Source of the DNA: Hamiltosporidium tvaerminnensis
Lineage: Eukaryota > Microsporidia > Dubosqiidae
DNA: 64,000 nucleotides
NCBI GenBank assembly: GCA_022605425.2
Contig: CM061248.1
Location: 1,380,060 to 1,444,059, forward strand
Reading direction: 5' to 3'
The notes under the pieces were generated by a model. That model did not search any database. It was not told where the DNA came from and saw only the letters and a program-made list of their open reading frames with translations. Below are positions 50,117-61,148 of the stretch, piece by piece; the first letter of the stretch is position 1; each line of letters begins with the position of its first letter. The translations under genes were made by a program, and so were the position numbers.

Positions 50117-52079
50117 AAAAATACAATTTAAATTCATTATTTACGCTACAAATAAAAACATTTGAATATTTATGATTTCAGCATAGTAAAAGTGCATGTA
50201 AAGGTTTTTATAAATTTAGCTACTGGTTTTTCGATGAATTAGAAATAAATCGAAGTATTAGAATAACATAACCATATAATATTGAAAAATAAAACGTTTT
50301 AACAGAAAATCAATGAGGAAAAATATATGTATAAAATTTAGAATAAAAATTTTTTAAAATGTTTTAATAATCATATCATATATTTGAATCAAATCTACTA
50401 AAATCAAATTTTAAAAGGTACGCTTTTCAATTTTAGAAACAGGGAAACAAAAATTAGAGATATTTACATGCCCCTAAATATGTTTTAATTCTTTATGTTT
50501 TCTCTTAGGTTTAAAGCAAATAAAAGAATGTTTTCAAAACAATTTAATTTCAGTATGTATTTTGAAAATTTCTATCCTTATATTTCTGATATCAAAATAT
50601 TTTTTTATTGAAAAAATTGGAATGAAGAGGTAACTCAAGAAATACGAACAAAAAGGAGGAAAACGGGTGTAATGGCTATATCAGTGAGTATGCAAGGTGT
50701 TTATTATATTCTCTGCTTCTTAATGGATTGTCCATCAAAATGAAGTTGTTGTTACGAATTATTCGCAGTTATAGTTAAGATATAAAATAATTAGATTATA
50801 TTGTTACGTCGCTAGATATCTAGTACAACATCGTTAAAGTTGTATGTAACAAATGATTGGAACATTTAGTTTGATCTCTGATTATATTACACCTTGAAGC
50901 AGTTTTATATAATATTGAATTTAATCAAAAGATTCTTTTTTTGATTTGTGCAAAATTTCTCGTACCACTTACTCGGAAAAGACGAAAGAGGCATGGCTAG
51001 GGGCGAGTAAGCAGTTTGATACACACGGCCGTTTATATTGGCCTAGAATCAAAGCTAGGGTTTTATGAAAAGTATTTGGAAATTTTGAAGAATTTTGAAA
51101 TATATATCAACAGTTAGCAAGATCACATTTGCAATCTCGGCTACAACCGAACACAATTTGGAAATTTTTGTTGGTGGTAGAACCAAAAGCATGTATCGTT
51201 GTTGAGATGTAAAAAAAGGAAGTTTTGTGTGTCAAGTAATCTAATTCCTATGAAATATTTTTTAGTGGTGAAATCGAAATACGTAATTCGAATATTTTCA
51301 ATAAATTGAATTTAAAAATGCAAATGATATATTTTGAATGCCAGAAGATTTTAATTGAAGAAAATTACTTCATAATCCCTTGGAATTGATTTCAGAAAAG
51401 GCTGAAATATTGGCTGGGTTTGTAATGAAGAGGAATTAAAGAAACTTTATGTTTTAAAGAAAGTAAATAAAATATTTTAAAATTTGGCTTATATTATCTT
51501 TGAAATATCTGGATTCATATAAAAAAATTCAATTTCTAAATTAATCTTTACACTCCCTGGTTTATTTAATTGTTCTCTTTGTTATTCGTTCGTATCTAAT
51601 ATTATATTTCAATCCGTTGCAATTAGTTTATTTATATTTCTTAGTTTAATATCCGAGGATTTCTTTTATTAAATTTAACATTCTTAATTCCTTGGATTAA
51701 ACGCTTTGATATATTTCTTGATTCTTGAATTATTTTTGAAATATTCTCACGAAAAATATTTTGTTTAGCAAAACAAAAGTCTTCCATTTCAACCAAAGAA
51801 ATTCAATCGATCTTTATAATACATGTTAGTATAGTTTTAATTCATTAATATATTCAATAAGGTTTGCTATATCTTAAAATAGATAATTCAAATTTCACTG
51901 CGGAATAAATAAATCGTAGAAATTACCCATTTATTCAAAAGACCGGAATTTTTCATAAGATCAGAGTCATTTATATATCATAACTATTGCGTGTGTAGTT
52001 ATAGAAAAAAAATGAAAGCGATTATTTAAATAAAAAAGTATTATGATTAATGCTTAACTATAGTTATTGGTTTTTTATT
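50117..52079. other. A+T-rich DNA with a G+C-richer island, 50.64-51.25 kb
   Basis: The island at 50640-51250 has visibly more G and C than its flanks, which here usually means recently coding or mobile DNA. No complete gene is readable. The rest is A+T rich and featureless. Confidence 0.45.
50925..51065 (+). pseudogene. Coding-like relic, unrecognised
   Basis: 47 codons between TAA and TGA without an ATG, with balanced composition: Trp, His, Gly and several Lys/Arg (for example KTKEAWLGASKQF and HGRLYWPRIKAR). Continuation in other frames past 51068 gives further plausible pieces up to about 51220. Probably a fragment of a decayed gene or transposase. I do not recognise it. Confidence 0.3.
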
Positions 52080-52737
52080 GGGTATAAGTTTAAACAAAAC
52101 AAAATTGTCTATGGATATAATTTTCATATCGTTATTTACTCCGAGAATTTGCGAATAGATAAATCTGTATATGAAGGTAATTTTTGGTCTCAGAGTTTAT
52201 GAAACAGGTGTGTCTGTTATTTGTAAAATTATTTATAAATTTTACTAAGTGCTCGAGTTTTATTTTTTCGTTAAATCCGACCTAGATAAAATCGCTTGAG
52301 TTCTTACACATTGCCGCTTGAATTCCATAGGAGCTAAATATTAAAAAATTTTACATACACTTTTCATGATACAAATCAGCTGAGGTAGTGTAAAAAGTAT
52401 AAATTTGCTGCGATTTTTTTGAAAAATATATTTAGTATTGTGGAACAGTTATTTTGCTCTGATTTAGATTAAATCTTTTACAGTTCATTAGGTAATAGAA
52501 GTTCAATAATAAGATAGTGCTAAGTCACACTTAGATGATACCAAAACTTAAAAAATCCAAGATTAATCATACCTATTAAAGTTTTGAATGTCTAATTGTG
52601 TTCTTTTTAAATTTTAAGTGTACAAATCATGATTTGATAATATTATATTTGAACAACAAACTCAATCAAAAATTTTATTTAGTGAATTAGAATAGACGTC
52701 TACTTTCACAAACATACTTTATTTTTTAATTATTATA

Positions 52738-52754
52738 ATATAATATTCGTTTAT
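52738..52754 (+). repeat. 17 bp target-site duplication, left copy
   Basis: ATATAATATTCGTTTAT immediately before the 730 bp element, identical to 53485-53501. The uninterrupted paralogous site is at 18890-18906. Confidence 0.9.
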
Positions 52755-53484
52755 GGTGGAGGGAGGATAACCACATAAAAAACTTTCTGCTTGGCAATGA
52801 GTGTGTGAAACTGTTGTGAGATCATTGTTTGGATTTTTGGTGGGAATTAACCACACTACATCTTCGGTTGTTCCATGGGAGTTGTTATAAAGAGGAGAGG
52901 TCTAAGAAATGGAGAAAATTTTTCTACAAATTTATTTGTAGTTTTTTATGTAACCAGATTGCAGACCGCAGCTGAACATGTAGGTAATCGCCATGTAAAA
53001 GCATGGAAACTAGCCTTGCTCACTCGGGTTAGAAGACTTAGCGCCCGGGAGATATAAAAATAAAACCCATTAAAAGCCGGGAGAGCTAAGTAGCAGGTTA
53101 TACCTGTTGGTATGACATTGCACTGTCTAGGTGGACCCCATGTAAGTCTCTGAAATATATCTTAGCTAGAAGTTTATTGGGTTCAGAAAGTGTAGAGTAA
53201 GTGGGAATGCTGCATAGTCTTGGGGGAGCCCAGGGGGGGCTTCGGCCTTCGATCACACACCATGCAACGGACATTAACGAACTCCGGGCAACTGCCTCGC
53301 CTATTAAATTAGGTTCTACACACCTGGTAGATGAAAGGCTTTGGGACGTAGGTATCGCAGGGGTTACCGGTGGAGTGTTGGGGTAGCAGTCATTTATGTT
53401 AAACCTAGAACTGCGTTAATGTCATGAAAACAAATATAACACTTGCCACTATTGTAAAAAGATGTGATATTTTTAAATAAAGTT
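52755..53484 (+). mobile_element. 730 bp non-autonomous retroelement (SINE-like), fresh copy
   Basis: Bounded by a perfect 17 bp target-site duplication and absent from the paralogous site in unit A copy (ii), so it is a true insertion. It starts GGTGGAGGGAGG and ends TTTTTAAATAAAGTT with no poly(A). It is the most G+C-rich stretch of the window apart from the telomere. The longest frames (52875-53057 and 53201-53386) have about 60 codons, are not conserved in the second copy and are unlikely to be translated. Long target duplication, no terminal inverted repeats and a defined 3' tail point to target-primed reverse transcription. The last 12 bases equal the LINE 3' end, so the LINE enzyme may mobilise it. 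No tRNA, 5S or 7SL promoter boxes were recognised. Confidence 0.8.
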
Positions 53485-53501
53485 ATATAATATTCGTTTA
53501 T
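53485..53501 (+). repeat. 17 bp target-site duplication, right copy
   Basis: Identical to 52738-52754. Unit A sequence resumes after it. Confidence 0.9.
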
Positions 53502-54446
53502 AAATACATTTTGAAATCAATGTATCAACGATTCTAGTATATTACTTTATTCAAATGAATTTCTGAAAAGTTTGAAAATTAATTCGTAGCTTTGCATATA
53601 AACAAGAAATATATATATTAGGCATATGTAAAAAACGAGTATTTAATTTAGTTTGAAATAAACAAATTTATTTAAGATTTACCTATTTTTAAAATAAATT
53701 AAAATATCAGGTAAAATATTCTATACTTCAAATATTTTTTGTATTGTATGTACGACTTAATTTACAAGTTTAACACGAAAAAAAATACAAAATTAAAATA
53801 TTTTAAGAATTAGTTGTAGAATTTTGTTTGAACAAAAGAATAGGTTAAGAAAATTAAAATTTGCATATATTTATGTAAAAACTTTTATTGAAATTGGTTT
53901 TAATATATAAGTAGTATAATAGAAATCAAGTTTTCAATCAAGAGAATTTATCGTATTATGATTTTATTTTAATCTATTTTGTATATCTTACTGTATACTA
54001 TATATTTCCAAAAAAAAGACCTAACATGATTAAAAGCAATCAATATACTTATAATAAAAATAATTTAAGTCAGTATATTAAGACTACATAGTAAAAAACA
54101 AATAATTTTTTTATATGGATATATTAAGGCGAACTAAAAATTGAATCAATTTATATGGATTATAGTTATATGAATAAAAAATCAATGTCTGTATAGATCG
54201 GGAGAATATCACATCAATATTGACTATAGCAATAATATATTACACAACTCCTAAATTTTCGTAAAAGTAGTATAAATGAAATTCAAATACCCTTTTCACT
54301 TGTATATCTTTCTTTCATATTATATTTGTATTTTTTTTGTGCTAAAGAAGCAATGCATACATAATACCTAGCAGTTCGCTCAATTTTCGAGAAAGTATCT
54401 AATATGAGGTTATATAGAAATCCAGAGTTACGCATAAATCCCATAT

Positions 54447-54711
54447 ATGATTAATGTTTCCATCAATATATTGAATGCTTTTAAAAACAATTTCACGAAA
54501 TTTAATACTGTCATATTTAGATCGAACACAACATATTATGACCAAGATAAAAAAATCTTATTTTTAGATAATGAGTTAAGTTTTTAATTGTCCGGATGTT
54601 CGTAATACGCATAAAAAAACAACCAATACCTTACACACAAAAACTTCCAATTATGGTTAATTTTATAAGTCTATTAAGCTTAACCCCTTAAAATCATATA
54701 AGAATAGATAA
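54447..54711 (+). pseudogene. Subtelomeric family gene, copy vi
   Basis: Reads MINVS-I-NIL-N-AFKN-N-FTKFNT, then IFRSNTTYYDQDKKILFLD (residues 24-42) and stops at TAA after 46 codons. One base out of frame it continues to the family C-terminus (L-K-S-Y-K-N-R then TAA at 54709). Total length 265 bases against 267 in the uninterrupted copy. 'ATGAGGTTATATAGAAATC' about 40 bases upstream is conserved in several copies. Upstream codons ('KINVCI...ENI.SI...AIIY', about 54170-54235) also match copy (vii). Confidence 0.6.
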
Positions 54712-54970
54712 AACTTTGTCATATATTTAAATATAACATAATGATATTTAATAAGAAATTTGAAGAACAATAAATTAAAAATAAATATAAATCTATCCAA
54801 ACAAGATAAAATTAGACATTTTTTAAAAATATATTCTTTACTTTATTCTAAAACTCAAATGTTGGAATAAATATACTTGTTTTATAAATAGAAAAACTGC
54901 TTGTGCAAGTATCAAAGTAGAACGACAAATAAAAAACAGACGAATGCTCTTAAAAAAATTTAAAAAAAGT

Positions 54971-57574
54971 AGATTCGAATAAAATGAAAAAGAAAGGTGA
55001 AAAGGAGTAGATAAAGATTTATCTAATTAAATAAATTCAAATGAACTAGTTATAACTAAAAATGCTAAACTAGAAAAAAATAAATCTAAACAATTAAAAA
55101 ACTACAATATTTAACGTAAAAAAGGAATGGAAGGTAAAATAAATTAAAATGTAATAGAGTCATATCTTCAAAACACGAATTTAATATTTTAAAAGCTATA
55201 AATAACCTTAATTTAATACTATAGATAAATAAAGCATAAATTGTAGTTTAGATCACAATAATTATCAAAAATATTTATATGACTCGAAATTATCGCTAGT
55301 ATATATAGAACTATTATTTTAAAACCTTTCACGTAATTTTAGAAAAATAAAGTAACTTAAATAGTACAAGACTACCCTGCATTGTGATTATACTTAAAAA
55401 TATTATTTCGTATAAATACATTTACTTTATTTAAATGTTATATTATTTGTTATTTAAATAAAAGATTAGCTTTAATTACTATTTTTTCTTGTATATATTT
55501 TTAATGCCTTATGAGACGTACTTTTAAATACTTAGAGAAGAAAAAATTATTTAAATTTATCTTATACCAAATATTATTTAACCCAAAGTCTATTTCATTG
55601 CAGTTAAAATTTCTTTAATTTTTTTTAACAACTATATTACATTCTTATACATAAATTAGAATATTTTAGACATTATATCAATTTATTCCAAAGAAAACGC
55701 ATTTCGAATCAAAAAATATAAATTTAATACGGATGCACAAACTGAAATACTACTAATTCAAAACTTTTATTTGAAACAAACTAAAATATTTTCACACATT
55801 TACTTTACCTTATAATATCGAATGATATCCGTACCCGAAGAAATTTGAATAAAAAGATTCACCTTCCAATTTCTTTAAAAAACTTATATTTAGATGTTTA
55901 CAATACAGTATCCATAGATTTATAAGTAACTGAACATTCTTAGTTTTTTTTTGTTCTATAATTATTCGATAAAATCTTACATATGTCTCATTTTATCAAC
56001 AAATTAAATCCGAAAAAAAATCCATTTCGATATGAATCTTTAAAATATAAACACTGTTCTAAATATAGACATTCTATATATTCATGTATGATATATTTTA
56101 AATAAAGTTTAATTTTTTTTTATTACATTTTTTAATTTCTACTATTTTCTATTATTTTTACAAATTTTGTAATTCAAAATAAAACCTAATACATTTAGAA
56201 CTTAAAAAATATGTATACCACTTTTAAAATGATACACAATTAATTTTATATAATTAAATAAAATTGAGGGTCATTATAACGATTAAATGTATAATATATT
56301 TAAATTTATTGGATTTTGCTATACTTAGAATGAAAAATTATTAAATAACTTAATCACAAATTAAAATTAAATAAAATAAGAATATACCATATAAAAGTAC
56401 TAATAGAAATCAAGCATTGGATATATCAGCCTTTTTCATATCTTAAGATAGGAAGAATAATTATACCACTCGATTTTTATAGTTTTATAAAATAAAATTG
56501 AACAAATTTGTAAAATGTTTAATTAAATATATGAGTATTCTGTTCTTTCAACACTTAAGATATAAGAATGATTTTGAAATTATTTTTTTGAATAATACGA
56601 TTAATTCCCTTTATTCTTTTTCATAAATTTTATCACTCAACAAATACTTATATTACTAAAATATACAAAAATGATAAATAAATATATTTAATTTTCAGTT
56701 TTCTTAGCATAAAATTCAACTAAAAACAATAAAAAAATGAATAATCGTTTGAAATATGAAATTTAATTCATTTTTTTCTTTGAACACCATAATTCAGAAC
56801 TTATTTTATGAAAATCAGAAAAATAAAACAAATTTAAATCAAAATACAAAAATATATTATAAAACAAAAAAAGCATTTATTAAATTGATAAATAAATCTT
56901 TTTCTTTCCAGTAATTTAATTTCAAATCTTACAATCGAATTATCACAGTATGCTATCCAAATTTAAATATTTCAAGAGAATATAGTTTCGGGACATATAT
57001 CTATGTGGTAATCTCTTTTAAGATAAATTATAGACAGTGTTATCGCTTCTCTCAACTCTTTTTTCCACTGATTCTTTTTCAAAACATTTGTATCTTTCAA
57101 GGCACTCAGCTTATCAAGGTGCTTTTACGTGTTGTTTTCATCTAAAACTATCACAAAAACACTCTAAATTAAAGCAAACATAAAGACATCTGAATACAAT
57201 CATTGCTTTGATTTCTATTTTTTAACTATCTCACAAAAATTGTTCATGACATTTTTTTACAAAGAAAACAAAGTAATTTATCTTTAGTTTTTTCTTAGGT
57301 TTAGGTAGGTTCTTATGTGGGACAGTAATCATAAGATATATTAAGAAGAATAAAACAAAAAAAATAATATATTTAAAAATACAAAGATGGAAAAAAGTAA
57401 CATATAAGAAATTCAATTTTATTTTATTTATGAATTATAAATAGTACTTTAAATTCAACTCCACCAAAAAATATTTCGTACTTAGTTACAGTTGAAATAT
57501 TATTAAAACGAAATTATAATTCAATCAAGTTTTAATTTTATTTTAATCATTTATATATTGAATGTAATATCGTT
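54971..57574. other. A+T-rich DNA without recognised gene
   Basis: No gene. The 61-codon minus-strand frame at 57231-57416 is Phe-rich and unmatched. Confidence 0.5.
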
Positions 57575-57618
57575 TAGTTTCCAAACTATATTACTCCATA
57601 ACTAAAGTTTGGAAACTA
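57575..57618. repeat. Perfect 13 bp inverted repeat
   Basis: TAGTTTCCAAACT (57575-57587) and AGTTTGGAAACTA (57606-57618) with an 18-base spacer. Too strong to be chance in this A+T-rich DNA. It could be a transcript hairpin or the remnant of a palindromic element. No gene ends beside it. Confidence 0.75.
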
Positions 57619-58639
57619 TACAGATTTTCATTTCAGAATAGAAATGATGAAACCTTTTATATTTTGTATAGAACTGACACAGTGTTGTAGTCCTGGGAAA
57701 TACTACTTTGTTTCCCTTTTTAGAGAAAAAATCGGAATTTATTTTTATTTCTTTACATTCTTTTTTTGTGTTCTGTAAAATCTAAAAACACATATGGGTT
57801 TTTGGTATAGGAAAAACATATTACGATATTTAAAATTAAAAAATACTAAAACAAGTCATTTTTCTATTAATTAGTTAAAACATTCCGTATTTTGAGAATA
57901 AAAATATTTTACTTGCGATAATTTTAAAAAAGAAGTGTAGTTTCTTAATTTTGTATTTTAAAATGATCTACAAGGTGAAGTAGTTACTCTTCTAGTTTCT
58001 AATCTATATAAACATCCTTATGAAAACTAGATCCACAGTAAAATGACCTTACAAAGTTAGAGAGAATCTTTTAAATTGAAGAAAGCCAAAAAAGAAACTT
58101 CGAAACTAAGTTTGAATGTAACTTTCCCCCATAAATTTCGACCTAACCTAGATATACGAAATTAGGTTAACTATCTCTATCCGTAGCTTACATACTTCTT
58201 TGTGAATCCCAAGGAAACTACTTCGCACTTTTCCTTAGTACTTCGGACATTTTTTATTAAAATTGGGAAAAAATACTTCAATTTTCCCGATCTTCCTCAT
58301 ACGTTTTTTTCACAGATTAGGCTAGCATTAAAATATTTTTTCTGAATTGTATAAAGTAAATAATTCAATATTCCTTAACTTTCATAAATATATATTAAGA
58401 GTAAGTGTAAACCGATTCTTATCTCCTTTACATAAATAATATTTTATAACCTTTTTGGGTTTCCTACACTAAATTATGCAATAAACCAGTTCATTTTATT
58501 TCGTCGAACCCATTTACTATTTATCTATGAGCATAAATAAATCACCCTGAATTTCCATACTTCATTTGGATTTAATTTCAAGTTAGAAAAATTCATTTTA
58601 CATTCCTTGACATATTTTTCAATGCTTATAAATTACTTT
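57619..58639. other. Slightly G+C-richer DNA, no recognised gene
   Basis: Stretches at 57660-57720 and 58020-58300 have more G and C, and a 7 bp inverted repeat TAACCTA/TAGGTTA lies at 58144-58169. No gene is readable. Confidence 0.4.
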
Positions 58640-58869
58640 AAGTTTAGCAAAACACATTTTTTCAAAAAGAAAACAACTCTAGTATAGATGCTATACCTCA
58701 CGCATTAACCATAAAATAAAACCAGTTTTTTTGTAAGTTTAATTCAAATAGGTCAAGAAAATTTAAATGACTAACGTATTGTCATAAAAGTGAATTAAAG
58801 TTATTAAAATTTAAAAAGATTAACTGTAACTACAGGATATTATTTTATCTTTTTTTTATGGTAAACATT

Positions 58870-59330
58870 CCCACCGAATCTTTTCTAATATCCAATTCTG
58901 TCCAATATTTGGACTTTTTGAATTTCGATTATGACAATTTAAGTTAATGATCTTGATAGGGTTATTACCTACCAATATATTCTTAATAAATGAATTCATT
59001 TATTTAGGTAATTCTGACTTTAGTCAAGATCGGTTGAGTTCTTTCACACGCTCTTTGAATCATAGTAGGAAACTATGGAAATAATTAGAAATATGTTTCT
59101 TTTAGAATATAAATCAACTCAAACGATGTAAGATAGAAAATTCATGTCTAAATATTCTAGTAATATATAAGTTAATCGTGTATTAATTCTATGGCTTCAA
59201 CATCAAGATTTATATCTCAAGATAAAATATATCTCGGAACTTTCATAGGAAGATTGTCTTAAGTCACCTATAGAAGATGCTAAGGATTAAAAACGCGATC
59301 TATTTAGTTTTTGTAATTTTTAATAAACAA
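58870..59330 (-). pseudogene. Unit A minus-strand gene relic
   Basis: Across unit A copies the minus strand gives matching peptides in matching order: an ASS-I-G-D-L-R...Y-E-S block (about 59205-59290 here; related blocks near 7560, 24265, 25820 and 46550) and, further downstream on that strand, a Y-x-Y-D-S-K...K-N-S block (about 59025-59070; related near 25620, 46345 and 52310). Every copy has stops and shifts. The protein is unknown. It lies head-to-head with the plus-strand family gene of the same unit. Evidence is weaker than for the plus-strand gene. Confidence 0.3.
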
Positions 59331-60464
59331 TTGTCTTTCATTTTATATTTTAATTAGACAAGTCGTAAATTTGATATGATAATCTACAAATCAACAAAGA
59401 TTATCTTAGGAATTTTACTTTCATTATAATATATGAATAATTTCATATAACTAACATTCTTTTTTGGTCTTCATACATTAATATCGCAACTATAAATATA
59501 TTTACATTTCAAATGTTACAAATATTTTGTAATTCACCTTTGTATAATTAGTTCTTCATTTTTAGGAGATTTCTTCGAAGCTTTATATCTATTAAGAAAA
59601 ATATAAAAGAAATATTCTAGAAAAATGAGTCAATTAATTTAAATTATACTTTATTACATTTATAATTTATGTTTTTGATTTATTTTATCTTTATACCATA
59701 ACAAAAATTTTACCTAATTTAGGTTTTCATTAAATTATTTTTTGTGGTAAACGTATTGCTTTGTAAACAAGTTAAATATCTAAGAAAACTAAAAAAATAC
59801 ATATAACCATACTATTTAAAAATTAGTAAGCAATTATCTATAAACTAGGTAGACGAATAAATAAAATTAAAATTGTATAATAAGTAATGTATAAACTGTT
59901 ATTTAAATTAGTTTTAATATAGAAGTAGTATAATAAAAATATAGTTATCATTTCAAAACATTTTAATGTATTATATTTTTTATCTAAATTTCATTCTTTA
60001 GATCTTTTCAATGCAATAATGTATAGTCTAATAAAAATAATTTACAAAATCAAAATATTTAATACATTTATATTAATAACAACTAATCTGGTTCACACTG
60101 GCTATATATTATGAAACAAAATATTTATTTATATGGATATATTGAGACGAATCAAATTTTTAAATTATTATATAGATTGTTTTGCATATGAATCAAAAAT
60201 TAATGTCTGTATAAATCTAAATAATATCATATCCATTTCAAAAAAAGCAATAATATATTTTTTCATATATATTCTCATTAAAGTATTATATATAAGATAT
60301 AGATACACCTTAACACATTATCTTTCTTTATATTAGATTTAGTTTCTTTTTAAGTAACATAAACAATACTATATAATTAAACGCTATTAAAGATTGCATC
60401 AATTAAGAAAAAGTAAAAAGTATAAGGTTATATAGAAATCTATAGTTACGCATAAACCCCATAT

Positions 60465-60730
60465 ATGATTAATGTTTCAGACAATATATTGAAGGCTTCT
60501 AAAAACAATTTCACAAAATTTAATACAGTCATATTTAGATCGAACACAACGTATTATGATCAAGATAAAAAAAATCTTCGTTTTAGATAATGAGTTATGT
60601 TTTTAATTGTCCGAATGTTCGTAAAAAGCATAAAAAGACAAAAAATACCTTACACACAAAAACTTCCAATTATGGTTAATTTTAAAAGTCTATTAGGCTT
60701 AACTCCTTAAAATCATATAAGAAGAGGTAA
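60465..60730 (+). pseudogene. Subtelomeric family gene, copy vii
   Basis: Reads MINVS-D-NIL-K-A-S-KN-N-FTKFNT and IFRSNTTYYDQDKK (residues 24-37), then a one-base insertion in an A run and a stop. The C-terminal block returns in another frame and ends L-K-S-Y-K-K-R, TAA at 60728. Length 266 bases. A further open frame at 60133-60336 (MDILRRIK..., 67 codons) has matching codon patterns in copies (ii), (v) and (vi), so the ancestral gene may have covered about 60.13-60.73 kb (around 200 codons). Function unknown. Confidence 0.6.
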
Positions 60731-61148
60731 AACTTAATTATATATCAAAATATAACATAATGATATAAAATAAGAAATTTTATGAAACCTGAATATAAAA
60801 TAAATATAAATTTCTCAAAAAAAGATAAAATTATACATTAGTTCTAAAAAAGTAACTATAATCTCTAAATCAAAGATTAAATTAACCAGATTTGCTTTAG
60901 TTGAGGAAAAACTGTTTGCATGAGTGTCGAGTAACATAGCAAATGAAAAAAAATGGTTGGTCGTAAAAATGATACCATACTAAAGTGATTGTTAAAATAA
61001 TAACGTAGTAGAATAATAATTTAAGCAAATTCACACAAACAAAACAGGAAATAAAAAAATGGAAAAAAGCATATTAAAGAAGAAATATATTAGGAACCTA
61101 ATAACAAACATTTAGACCACTAGAAAAATTAAAAATACTTCACGCTTT

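Larger units (their letters stand above)
52080..54970. repeat. Unit A repeat, copy (vi), interrupted by the 730 bp element
   Basis: Left half is recognised by 'gcttgagttcttacacattgc' (52301), matching 'ggttgagttctttcacacgct' in copy (vii) at 59030. The right half resumes after the insertion and includes the family ORF at 54447 and 'gaaaaactgcttgtgcaagt' (54891). Without the 747 bp of insertion and duplicated target, its length matches the other full copies. The left boundary is approximate. Confidence 0.65.
58640..60980. repeat. Unit A repeat, copy (vii), telomere-proximal
   Basis: Full-length copy ending about 170 bp before LINE copy 2. Landmarks: 'acctcacgcattaacca' (58695), 'taccaatatatt' (58970), 'gttgagttctttcacac' (59033), 'ttctatggcttcaac' (59187), 'tataaatatatttacat' (59491), 'agtaacataaacaatac' (60353), family ORF at 60465 and 'gaaaaactgtttgcatgagt' (60905). 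Confidence 0.75.

Noticed and set aside
53286-53292. GGGCAAC with nearby G/C-rich pairs, as in HDV-like ribozymes
   Set aside because: I could not draw the required nested double pseudoknot, and the element's 5' end does not place it as a self-cleaving leader.
52875-53386. Two open frames of about 60 codons in the 730 bp element as proteins
   Set aside because: The decayed copy does not preserve either frame preferentially and no domain is visible. They are likely by-products of higher G+C.
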